DNA of 64,000 nucleotides. Source: Odobenus rosmarus divergens (Eukaryota; Chordata; Mammalia; Carnivora; Odobenidae). The stretch spans positions 2,907,397 to 2,971,396 of the forward strand of contig NW_004450380.1 of the NCBI RefSeq assembly GCF_000321225.1. The letters are read 5' to 3'. This document shows positions 11,565-21,225 of this stretch, in pieces. Position 1 is the stretch's first letter; the number at the start of each line of letters is the position of its first letter. A model generated the notes under the pieces. The model was given only the letters and a program-made list of their open reading frames with translations, ran no database searches and was not told where the DNA came from. The translations under genes were made by a program, and so were the position numbers.

Positions 11565-12230
11565 GCTCCTGGTGCTGGGCCCCATTTCATCCGGATTCTT
11601 TAGAATTTCTCTGCATCAGAATTTTGCCTTAAGGCCCTAAGTGGGCAGACACAAAGAGAGAGGTTAAATCCTACATTCAGTCATTTTAAGGGTATATGAA
11701 AGTACCACTTTTTTATTTCTACAGGAAAAAAGAGATAAAAAGAAATATTGAACAGAAAGAAATGAATAAAGAGTAATGCAAATTCTCACTCCTTATCCAG
11801 ATATTAAATGGAAGACCCCCTCCTACAGACAGTGTCTGCCTGTTCTCCCCCCGCTACCCGCCTCCCACTCCAATATTGCTTGCTCTTAAGGAAGGCCAGA
11901 GAAAATGCAATTCTCTCCAGGATGAAGTGTGAAAATCCAGAGAAGGGAGTTAACGTTTGATGACCTCAAAATTCTTTAGTAAATTAACTTTATTAAAGGA
12001 TCGCTGGGTCTTTAGTACCTTGAAAATGAAATTACACCTTCTGGAAAATATATATTCACCTCATTTGCAGGTCTGCTGTATTGTTATTGCTACCCACATC
12101 TCTCTTCCCACTACAAAGAAAGGAAATCATACGTTTCGGCAGCATTTTACAGCCTACAAAATACCTGAACACATTATTTCAAAAATTTCTTTTCCTTATA
12201 ATAATCCTGGGGGATTACATAATCGAGGTA
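11565..12230. other. intronic sequence, no recognised element
   Basis: A-rich in part (11720-11780); no family assigned. Confidence 0.5.
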
Positions 12231-12234
12231 GTAT

Positions 12235-12400
12235 TTATTTCCTTAATCAATGAATGTTTACTGGGAGCCTACAGTGTGTTGGGCATGATTCTAGGTCCTA
12301 GAGATACAAGATTAGAACAAAGCAGAAGTTCCTGCTCTCTTGGGGTTTATATTCCAAGGAGCTCCCCTTTCATCCGGGAGACAACTGAGCCTTACTTAGA
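12235..12400 (+). repeat. ancient interspersed repeat, family unassigned
   Basis: The run ttactgggagcctacagtgt, then gggcatgattctaggtcct and agagatacaagattagaac is the 'tactatgtgccaggcactg ... gatacagcagtgaac' motif of a widespread ancient mammalian repeat. The same opening motif recurs at 49265 and 59575. Confidence 0.42.
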
Positions 12401-12664
12401 TAGGGAGCCAGTGATTTGCCCACATGGCTCAGTGTGTGAGCAGGAGGGCTATGGCTCTGGCCAGGGGTTAAGATGCCAGTTCTAGCTCTTTTAGCCCCAG
12501 TGTAGTCCTGCTTTGTGTAAGCAGCAGTTTGTCTTCGCTGAATCAAGAGTCTCTATGTTCTCCTGACACCTGCTTCTCAACTGTGGGATGCAGCTGTGCA
12601 GACTAGGTGGTCCCTCATACAACCCAGAGTGACTGTCCAGGAAAGGCTTTGGTCTTTCTCTTTT

Positions 12665-13570
12665 AAAAGAATAGAACAGCTGGATATGTGCGTGATGTAG
12701 GTATGGTGGGATCCCTACCTCATTCCATATACAAAAATTAACTCAAAATAGGTCAAAGACCTAAGTGTAAAAACTCAAACCATAGAACTCTTAGAGGAAA
12801 ACACAGGCATAAATCTTCACAGCCTTCCGTTAGCCAGCGCTTAGATATGGCACCAAGAACACAACAGAAGAAAACATAAATAAATTGGACACCATAAAAA
12901 TTAAACACTTTTGTGCTTCAAAAAAAAAAAAAGGAAAAAGATAACCCACAGAAAGGGAGAAAATATTTGCAAATCACAGATATGGTAAAGGATTTGTCTC
13001 TAGAATTTATGAAGAACTACAGCAACTCAATAATGTAAAGACAAATAACCCAATTAAAATACGGGCGGAGATCTGAAGAGACATTCCTTGAAAGAAGAAA
13101 TACAAATGGCCAACAAAGCAAACCAAAACCACAGTGAGATGCCACTGCACACCCACTAGGACGACTGGGGAAATGAGCAGACAGATAATAACAGGCAATG
13201 GCAAGGAGATGGAGGAACTGGAAAACTTATGTATTCCCGGCGGGAATGTAAAATCACACACCTACTCCGGAAAACAGTTTTGTGGTTCCTTAAAATATTA
13301 AATACAGGGGCACCTGGGTGGCTCAGTCGGTTAAGCGTCTGCCTTCGGCTCGGGTCGTGATCCCAGGGTCCTGGGATTGGGCCCCGCATCAGGCTCCCTG
13401 CTCGGCAGGAAGCCTGCTTCTCCCTCTCCCACTCCCCCTGCTTGTGTTTCCTCTCTCACTCTCTGTCAAATAAATAAATAAAATCTAAAAAAAAAAATAT
13501 TAAATACAGTGTGACCATGTGATCTAGCAATTCCACTCCTAGGTATATCCCTGACAGAAATGAAAACTTA
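12665..13570 (+). mobile_element. old L1 LINE, ORF2 portion (outer element, left part)
   Basis: Sense L1 ORF2 landmarks: aaaattaactcaaaataggt, caaagacctaagtgtaaaa, tttgcaaatcacagatatgg, aatggccaacaaagcaaacc. Many stops. It is interrupted by a CAN-SINE at 13307 and broken at about 13575 by another L1; its continuation resumes at about 14463. Confidence 0.85.
13307..13493 (+). mobile_element. CAN-SINE inserted in L1
   Basis: Full head to A-tail. Perfect 15-bp target duplication aaaatattaaataca at 13292-13306 and 13494-13508 within the outer L1. Confidence 0.97.
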
Positions 13571-13574
13571 TGCC

Positions 13575-14462
13575 CGTAACACATGAAAAGATGCTCAACA
13601 TCACTGATCACTGGGGAAATGAAAATCAGAGCCACAGTGAGACATCACCTCACACCTGTCCAAATGGCTAGGACCAAACAGGCACAATAAGCGTTGGCAA
13701 GGACGTGGAGAAAAAGGAACCCTCGTGCACATTTTGTGGGAATGTAAGTTGGTGTAGTCACTGTGGAAACAGTATGGAGGTTCCTCAAAAAATTAAAAGT
13801 AGAAATACCATGCGATCCAGTAATTCCACTGAGCATTTACCCAAAGAAGACAAAAATACTGGTTTGAAAAGATCTGCACTCCTATGTTTACTGCAGCACT
13901 ATTTACATTAGCCAAGATGTGGAAGCAATCTAAGTGTTCGTGTCACACACACACACACACACACACACTGAAATATTACTCAGTCATAAAAAAGAATGAA
14001 ATCTTGCCACTCCACAACATGGATGGATCTAGAGAGTATTATGGTAAGTGAAATAAGTCACAGAAAGACAAATACCATATGATTTCACTTATATGTAGAA
14101 TCTATAAAACAAAACAAAAAACAAACAAAAGCAGAAACAGAACCATAAATACAGAGAACTGGTGCCTGCCAGAGCAGAGGGGGTAGGGGAAGGGGCAAAA
14201 TGGGGGAAGGTAAGTGGGAGGTGCAGGCTTCCAGGTACAGAATAAGTCACAGGGATGAAAGGACCAGCACAGGGAATATAGTTAATGGTATAATAGGCTG
14301 TACAGGGATGGATGGTAGCTACACCTGTGGTGAGCCCAGCATCACTCAGAGCTGTTGAATCACTAGGTTGTACACCTGAAACTAATGTAACAGTGTCAAC
14401 TATACTTTAATAGGTAAATAAAATCATATACATTTGCATTCTAAAAAAATACCCCAAAAAAC
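13575..14462 (+). mobile_element. younger L1 LINE nested in older L1
   Basis: A 5'-truncated L1 starts at the 'gaaaagatgctcaacatcac' region of ORF2 and runs through ggatggatctagagagtatt and the 3' UTR (gttgtacacctgaaactaat). It repeats ORF2 sequence already present in the outer L1 before it, and the outer L1 resumes after it. Possible target duplication aaacttatgccc / aaacttctgtcc near 13563 and 14464, diverged. A (CA)n run at 13944-13968 lies inside. Confidence 0.82.
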
Positions 14463-15140
14463 AAACTTCTGTCCACAAAAAAATGTGTACACAAATGTTC
14501 ATAACATTATTTTTTAAAAAGATTTTGTTTATTTGAGAGAGAGAGAAGCAGACTCCCCCCACTGAGCAAGGAGCCTGATGTGGAACTCGAACCCAGGACC
14601 CCAGGATCATGACCTGAGCCAAAAGCAGACGCTTAACCAACTGAGCCACCCAAGCGCCCCATAACAGCATTATTCTTAATAGCCCAAAGCTGGAAAGAGC
14701 CCAAATGCCCACCAACTGATGAATGGATAAATAAAATGTGGTATATCCATAAAATGGCATATTATTTCCCAATAAAAAAATATATGAAGTACTATATATG
14801 CTACAAAATGGGTGAACCTTGAAAATAGGTAAAGTGAAAGAAGCCAGTCACAAAGGCCACATGCTGTATTATTCCATTTACATAAAATGTCCAGGATAGA
14901 CGAATCTAGAGACGGAATGCAGATTGCTAGCTGCCTAGACATCAGAGGGCCAGGGAGATTGGGGAGTGAATGCTAATGGGTACAGGGTTTCTTCTGAGGA
15001 ATGGAAGTGTTCTAAAATTGATTGCATAAAAAAGATGCTTATGTGATTCTACGAACATACAAAAAGCCATTGGGTTATACATTTTAAATGAGGGAATTGA
15101 ATGCTATGTGAATTATGTCTCAGTAAAATGATTTTGAAAA
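14463..15140 (+). mobile_element. old L1 LINE, 3' portion (outer element, right part)
   Basis: Continues the element of 12665-13570: aacttctgtccacaaaaaaa, then aaatgcccaccaactgatga, gaagccagtcacaaaggcca, and an end at ctcagtaaaatg. Interrupted by the CAN-SINE at 14511. Confidence 0.82.
14511..14660 (-). mobile_element. CAN-SINE, shortened copy
   Basis: Reverse-oriented, about 150 bp, lacking much of the GA-rich region near the tail. Flanks ataacattatt (14501) and ataacagcattatt (14661) are the imperfect target duplication. Confidence 0.93.
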
Positions 15141-15144
15141 AGCA

Positions 15145-16530
15145 AAAGTGATGCATAATCTAGTATGAGCCCTAATGAAAGGCCACCGCGGTAGCTATGT
15201 GTGTCAGTCAGCAGGTAACTGGCCTGGGCACCACCTTGTCCTTCATTTTCTGAAGCCTACAGGAAATGCTCCTCCAGGGAACTTTCTAGACCAAAAAAAT
15301 CTGACAGAGAGTAATCAAGAAATATTGCCCAGGCTACCACAGAAAGTAGAAAGCCTAGTGAGGACTGTTTTTCTGGGAAACACCCAGCCACTGGTAGGAT
15401 TTATAATTCACCCGAGCAACACAAACTATTGGCAGGTTCGCTCACCTCTCGAGATAGGCAACACCTGTCTTCAAACTGGAAGCGATGGATTTGCATCTTC
15501 TTCCTCTCCAAATGTCCCTGACCCCACGCCCACTATGCTCCAGTGAGTAGTGAGCTCCAGAATCGTCATCTGGAGTAAGACTTAGATTCTTGGTGGGTGG
15601 CCTCTCAGCACACCCCCCCTTCCCTCCAGACCTCACAAGCCTTGGCCTAGTTTCTCTCACCACAAACAGCAACCTCATCCAAATTCTGCACGCCTCTTAA
15701 CCAAACTTGAGCTAATCCCAAGTAAACAGTACTTGAACTTCAAAAGTCTGGGTCCATACATTTGTGTGAATGCTACGCTTCTTGATACTTTAGCCAGGGC
15801 CCACCCTCAGTAACTGCCTTTCTATGGTGATAGCTCCCCGCCTCATGGAGACCAGCACATGACTGTCCACAAGAGAGCTCCATGTAGGGGCTCGAATGAC
15901 GTGTTGGCTAAAATCTAGCTGCTCTATATACACTCTATATACCCTGATGGAACCCCCCCTGACGGATGCAGAGCAGGAAACTGCCTTGCTGGTCTTCGCT
16001 GGTGGGAAGGACTAGCATTTGGCTAAGACACCTACCTGAGAAGTGCTTCTGGGTCCTCTCAGACCCACGACCCATGGCTGCTCTGGGGAAAGCGTGCGCC
16101 TCACTAACATTCCCTCTCATGTGCTGTTCTGCCACTGGCGGGGACTGACTTGACCCCTAGAGCCTTCTCTCAGAAGAGCCATTAATAACTGGAAGTTTCC
16201 ATCAGCTACAAACATACGTCACGAAGCCCACTTGACTGCACTGCTCACACAAAGGTTGCCAATATTTGGACCAAGTCTGATGGTATTTTTCATTTGGTTG
16301 AAGTGGTTTTTAATGTTTTCTTGTTTTCCAGTGACTGAAGGTCAAGTCTGCAGCAGGGGATTGGATTAACAAAGCCCTTGTGAAGGTGACTGCTGAAACG
16401 ACATTTTAACCCCTCACTGACCGGAGAACAGAAAACACTGCCAAGCAAGGTTCTGTGGGCAAACAACCCTCAAATTGGCCTTTAATAAAAAGATGCCGAT
16501 TCTGGAGAAGGTTAGGGATTATAAAAGTGC
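15145..16530. other. intronic sequence, no recognised element
   Basis: A frame of 123 codons at 15175-15546 has no recognised similarity. No repeat family recognised. Confidence 0.5.
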
Positions 16531-16545
16531 ACGTGCACGTGTGAG

Positions 16546-16550
<5 letters not shown>

Positions 16551-16577
<27 letters not shown>
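16551..16577. repeat. (TG)n microsatellite
   Basis: Uninterrupted TG units following an alternating gtgcacgtgcacgtg palindromic stretch at 16527-16541. Confidence 0.93.
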
Positions 16578-16704
16578 AAGGAGGAGAATCTTGGCTCATA
16601 ATTAGGGAGTTTTGAATTGGAAACCTTGCCAAATATCACCCAAGCCAATATTAAATAGTTTGTTTCTTCTCTCAAGGAGAGATGTGAGCTTCCTTTCCTT
16701 TTTA

Positions 16705-16893
16705 TTTTTATTTTTATAAGATTTTATTTATTTGACAGAGACACAGAATGGGAACACAAGCAGGGGGAGTGGGAGAGGGAGAAGCAGGCTTCCTGTGGAG
16801 CAGGGAGCCCAATGCGGGGCTTGATCCCAGGACCCTGGGATCATGACCTGAGCCGAAGGCAGACGCTTAATGACTGAGCCACCCAGGTGCCCC
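16705..16893 (-). mobile_element. CAN-SINE nested in the tail of an older CAN-SINE
   Basis: Perfect 14-bp target duplication tcctttccttttta at 16691-16704 and 16894-16907. The duplicated sequence overlaps the edge of the older SINE that follows. Confidence 0.96.
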
Positions 16894-16904
16894 TCCTTTC
16901 CTTT

Positions 16905-17082
16905 TTAAAGAATTATTTGAGAGAGAGAGTGCGGTGGGAGGGGGGGAGACAGAGAGAATCTTAAATAGACTCCACGCTGAGTGTGGAGCGTGAGGAAGGG
17001 TTTGATCTCACAACCCTGAGATCACGACCTGAGCGGAAAACAAGAGTCAGATGCTCAACTGACTGCACCAACCAGGCGCCCC
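16905..17082 (-). mobile_element. CAN-SINE, older copy
   Basis: Reverse-oriented, diverged, head ending gcaccaaccaggcgcccc. Its own target duplication agatgtg...ttcct appears at 16680 and 17083, outside the younger SINE, which shows insertion order. Confidence 0.9.
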
Positions 17083-17096
17083 AGATGTGTTTCCTA

Positions 17097-18160
17097 AAGC
17101 TCACTGCCTTTCTTGCAGGAGGGAGGGAAGGCTTTTGCAAACTATGCAGACTGCCATGATTTTTCAGGCATATTTTCTAATGAATGGACAGGTTTGGGGC
17201 ATCCTTACCACATTCAAAGACTCTGAAAAGGATCCGTAGGTCTCATCCAACCTAATGCCTGGCTCAATGATCAGTCAGGAGGTTGGGTCTCTCTCTCCGG
17301 GGCTCATTTATATGGAGAGCCCCTCTGGATTCAGACACTCTCAGTAAATAACTGTGTTGCACACTCATCCCCCCATTTAAAAGCTACAATCTTGGCAGCC
17401 TTCAGGCTGAGAATTCATCCCATAACAAACAGGCAGTAAATAGGGTAGAACACTTTAATCCACGTGTGCTCCAAGGAACCCCAGGGTTTCTGCGGTTTGG
17501 AAAAGCATATTCTCCTCCTGCCTTATGCTGGGAATCTAAGACATCATCAATTTTAAGCTCCTCATTGATTTAATGGCGGTTTTATTTTTTTAAGGGGGGA
17601 TAAGAGAAACACCTGACTCAAGTATACAATTTTGTTTTTAACAGGCACTTAAGACTGTCTTGTTCAGTAACTCAATTAGTTTCTATCTAGTCATTCTTTG
17701 CCTTCAGGGTCTAAAGGTTTTGAGTCACTTTGACCTTCAGAAGTTACGCTAAATATCATAGTGATAAGTTGCCCCCTATAAACTCTGCATGCTTTTGATC
17801 TCTGTTTCACCTTTAAGATAAACAACGTAAGTTTGAATCCTATAAAGGAATACTCGTTGAACGTGTCTATTCTTTTTGTTAGGTTTATAGTTTCACCTTC
17901 TCCTTAATTGAATAACATGTTGCTGGAAGGTATGGACTTTGCCTGAGAGTCAGCTGGAAGCTTCTGACAGACACTTGGAGACACAGCGAAGGTTCTTCAT
18001 AACAGGAGATCATCATTCCAGAACATTTGGTCACTCCATCTTCTCACTTTTAAGTTTCTGTGATCCATTCCTATTTATCTGGCAATTTCTGTCACCTTCA
18101 ACTACATGGGCCAGGCTGTGACAAAATTTGCCTTGACAAAGCTACTGCATCGCAGTCTTT
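17097..18160. other. intronic sequence, no recognised element
   Basis: AT-rich in the second half. No repeat or exon recognised. Confidence 0.5.
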
Positions 18161-18164
18161 CCTT

Positions 18165-18760
18165 TTTAAATACACAGTTTGGGGACAGTTTTTGATTTAC
18201 AGAAGAGTTGCAAAGATTGTACAGAGTTCCCATAAACCCTTCTCCAATCTCCCCCACTGCCAAGATCTTCTATTACTGGGAAACGTTTGTGAAATCTAAG
18301 AGACCAACATTGGCGTATGGCTATTAAACAGCCTGCAGACTATGCATTTTACCGGCATCTCTGCCAATGTCCTCACTCTGTCAGGGCATCCAATTCAGGG
18401 ACAACACTGCATTCAGTCGTTAATCTCCAGGTCTCCTCTGGTTGGTGGCAGCTTCTTGACCTTTCCTGGACATTGACAGTCTTGAAGAGCCCTGGCCAAG
18501 TATTCTGTATGACATGCCTCAGTTTGGGTTCTTCTCATGACTAAGTGGGAGTTACGGGTTTTTGTCAAGAATCTCAGGGGCAGTGTTTGAGTGCTTGGCT
18601 GCCCACCAGATAGATGGTTTTTACTCCCCGACCTGGTGACAGAAGCGAGCCATCCCCAGAGGACTGTCAGCACATCCATCCATAGCACGTCCATCCACAG
18701 CTCATAAACGTGCAAGTGCAGCCTTCCCCGGGTGTGTGAGAGGTCAGAGAAATCTACTTA
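18165..18760 (-). mobile_element. old L1 LINE 3' UTR region, minus orientation
   Basis: Antisense L1ME-type landmarks: ttacagaagagttgcaaag, then ttgacagtcttgaagagccc, ggccaagtattctgtatgac, tctcatgactaagtgggagt. Diverged. Confidence 0.55.
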
Positions 18761-18764
18761 ATTG

Positions 18765-19055
18765 CATCACAAAACATGGCTGAGGATGTCAGAGACTCTG
18801 AGGAACATTCTTTTATGAGGAAATGTGGCCACATCAGGCAGCTGGGATGAGAGGCAGATGCAGGTTCACATCCCAAGTGGCTGGCCCCCGCTCCTTCCCC
18901 CCCCACTCCTGTGTCCTTGGAGCATAGTATCAGTTCAGGGGAAGAAAGGGCTCATAAGTGAAAGACGGGGCTCTGTGATCCAGCTAATTTGAGAAACAGT
19001 GGGTTAAATAAGGCACAGCAGGATGTCCCAGAGCCTTGACAGTAAACTTCATTCT
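18765..19055. other. intronic sequence, no recognised element
   Basis: No recognised repeat. Confidence 0.45.
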
Positions 19056-19070
19056 AAAATGAAGAGCAGG

Positions 19071-19184
19071 GTAACTGGGTGATGGGTATTAAGGAGGGCA
19101 TGTGTTGTGATGAGCACTGGATGTTATACGCAATTAATGAATCGCTGAACACTACTAACTGAACATAATAAAAAAATAAAAATA
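19071..19184 (+). mobile_element. carnivoran L1 3' end, severely 5'-truncated
   Basis: Only the last part of the 3' UTR: ggtgatgggtattaaggagg, gagcactggatgttatacgc, ending in aataaaaaaataaa. The same 3' UTR is seen in fuller form at 62107-62690. Target duplication aaaatgaagagca at 19056-19068, with a one-base variant at 19185-19197. Confidence 0.82.
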
Positions 19185-19197
19185 AAAATGAAGACCA

Positions 19198-19385
19198 GGG
19201 TACCTGGGTGGCTCAGTTGGTTAGGCATCTGCCTTTGGCTCAGGTCAGGATCCTGGGGTCCTGGGATTGAGTCCCATGTTGGGCTCCCTGCTCAGCGGGG
19301 AGTCGGCTTCTTCCTCTCCCTCTCTGCCCTTCCTCCCTGCTCATGCTCTCTCTCAAATAATTAAAATCTTTAAAAATAAATAAAT
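19198..19385 (+). mobile_element. CAN-SINE inserted at the same target as the L1 end
   Basis: Head gggtacctgggtggctcag to tail aaaataaataaat. The right flank aaaatgaagagca at 19386-19398 is a third copy of the target sequence flanking the preceding L1 piece. Confidence 0.95.
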
Positions 19386-19399
19386 AAAATGAAGAGCAC

Positions 19400-20084
19400 A
19401 TCCTTTTAAAATTCCACTGTTTCCAAACTTGGAGTCTTAGTCCCCATCTCAGCAGCGGGGCTGGGACTGGGGTGAGGCAGGTGAAGTGTATGGGAGCTGG
19501 GGTTTAAGGAGGCGCTCACTCTCGGAGTCGTGTAGGAAGTATGCCCCAACACCAGCCACATACACGGCTTTCGTGCAGTGGACGTCTGTCTCTGATACGG
19601 GGCTTTAACGGCCCCTGAAGAACCCTGGACGGGCGGGCTGGCAAGATGAAAATTTAGGAAGCAGATCACAACAGACGTCCTAGGAGCCCAACCATTTCAG
19701 GGTGGAGTGGCCCCAGTGGAGTAATCTTCCAGTTGGGAAGATGGCCGACATGCTGCGTAATCACCGATTGAGCCCGTACGTAAGAGACCAAGGCGGGAGA
19801 GCCTGATGGCATTGAGACCCAGGCCCTACCTTGGCTACTGAGAGGGTCTTTCAGGACATGGGACTGCCGTGCCCCATGCTAAATGACAGTAGCATAGCAA
19901 GCACACAGGTGTGGCAGGCCATCCATCAAATGAACAACCCATGAGGGGAGTTTCTGGGGGAAAATTCCCACATTACAGGAAAAGGGCCCTGTCAATTAAT
20001 TACATGACAGGGGGATGTTAGAGATCAACGAGGGAAGCTATTCACTTTATTTTAAAATCTATCATCTTTTCTCAAAAGAAGTAT
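19400..20084. other. intronic sequence, no recognised element
   Basis: Nothing recognised. Confidence 0.5.
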
Positions 20085-20300
20085 GGCAGAAAATTTATGA
20101 GACTCGGAGTTAGACGCACCAATGTGCCCATCCTGGCTCCCGGGACATGTTTCTTAATTTCTCTGAGCCTCTGTTTTCTCATCACTAAGATACGGATAAT
20201 AATATCTGTTGACAAGGATATTGTAAAGTATCAAATGAGATAATCTAAAGCTTTTTGGCCACTGCCTGGCACAGAGATGATGACTAATAAACATGAACCC
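20085..20300 (+). repeat. MIR, near full length
   Basis: Sense MIR in order: catcctggctcccgg, ttaatttctctgagcctctg, ttttctcatcactaagatac, ataataatatctg, tatcaaatgagataat, ctgcctggcacagag. One of the best-preserved MIRs in the window. Confidence 0.78.
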
Positions 20301-20304
20301 CTTT

Positions 20305-21070
20305 CCCTGTAAGCTTCCTTCTGTTTCATGGTTGGTACCATATGGCATGGCCTTAATTCTGCATAAGCTTTGTATTCTAGTACCCCAGCCTTGGGAAGGC
20401 CTCAGGAATAATCTAGAAAGGCAGGAGACCTTTCAAAGCAGTCTCTGGATTGTATGGCATCACCAGGTAAAACACTGACATCAATGCCCTACCCTGAATC
20501 CATCTGAGCAATTCAAATGCCATCCAGGAAGCTAAGGCGTCTTATTCCATCTTAATGTGGCTAGAATGGTCTTTCTCCCTCCCTCTCCTGATCTTTCTGC
20601 TCTCATGGCTTGTCAGCATTTACACTGTTTGTGGGCAAGAATCAAGAGGGCAGCCAACACTTGCTTTGCCACTGTAATCACGTTCAGTCTGCTCTGAGAA
20701 AGAGTTGGAGAGGCAAGAAAAGTCAACATCCAGGTGGGTTTCAAGCACAAGAGATTTACATGCATAGGTTTCAAGGCTCAAGATGGCCCACAGACCATTG
20801 TTCTCATCGGTGCCTGGTGATAAGACTGTGTTAGCTTATGGTTTTGTTTCCTAATAAAATGCAGGTGTCCTTGGGAAAGCCAGTCAAGACCTCAGTGACG
20901 GAAGGATCTAAGAGTGGGTCTAGAAAGGGCTCTAGGGAGACCAGAGCAAGGCCTTGAGCCCCAGGGGGTTGGAGGAATGGCACCGAGTAAGATGGCAGAT
21001 GCCACAAAGCTCACGCCACAGACTCACCGAGTACAGAACTAGTTGCGACATTAACCTTCAGGGGAGGTAA
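20305..21070. other. intronic sequence, no recognised element
   Basis: Nothing recognised. Confidence 0.5.
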
Positions 21071-21085
21071 CAGACCTCAGTTCTT

Positions 21086-21210
21086 TTTTTTTTTTTTTTT
21101 TAAAGATTTTATCTATCTATTTGAGAGAGAGAGAGAGAGAGAGACCGACCCCAGGATCATGACCTGAGCCGAAGGCAGACGCTTAACCGACTGAGCCACC
21201 CAGACGTCCC
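21086..21210 (-). mobile_element. CAN-SINE with internal deletion
   Basis: Only about 125 bp: a long T run and (GA)n join directly to accgaccccaggatcatgac, so the central region is missing. The head retains gactgagccacccagacg. Perfect 15-bp target duplication cagacctcagttctt at 21071-21085 and 21211-21225 marks it as an insertion that was short or was shortened afterwards. Confidence 0.95.
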
Positions 21211-21225
21211 CAGACCTCAGTTCTT

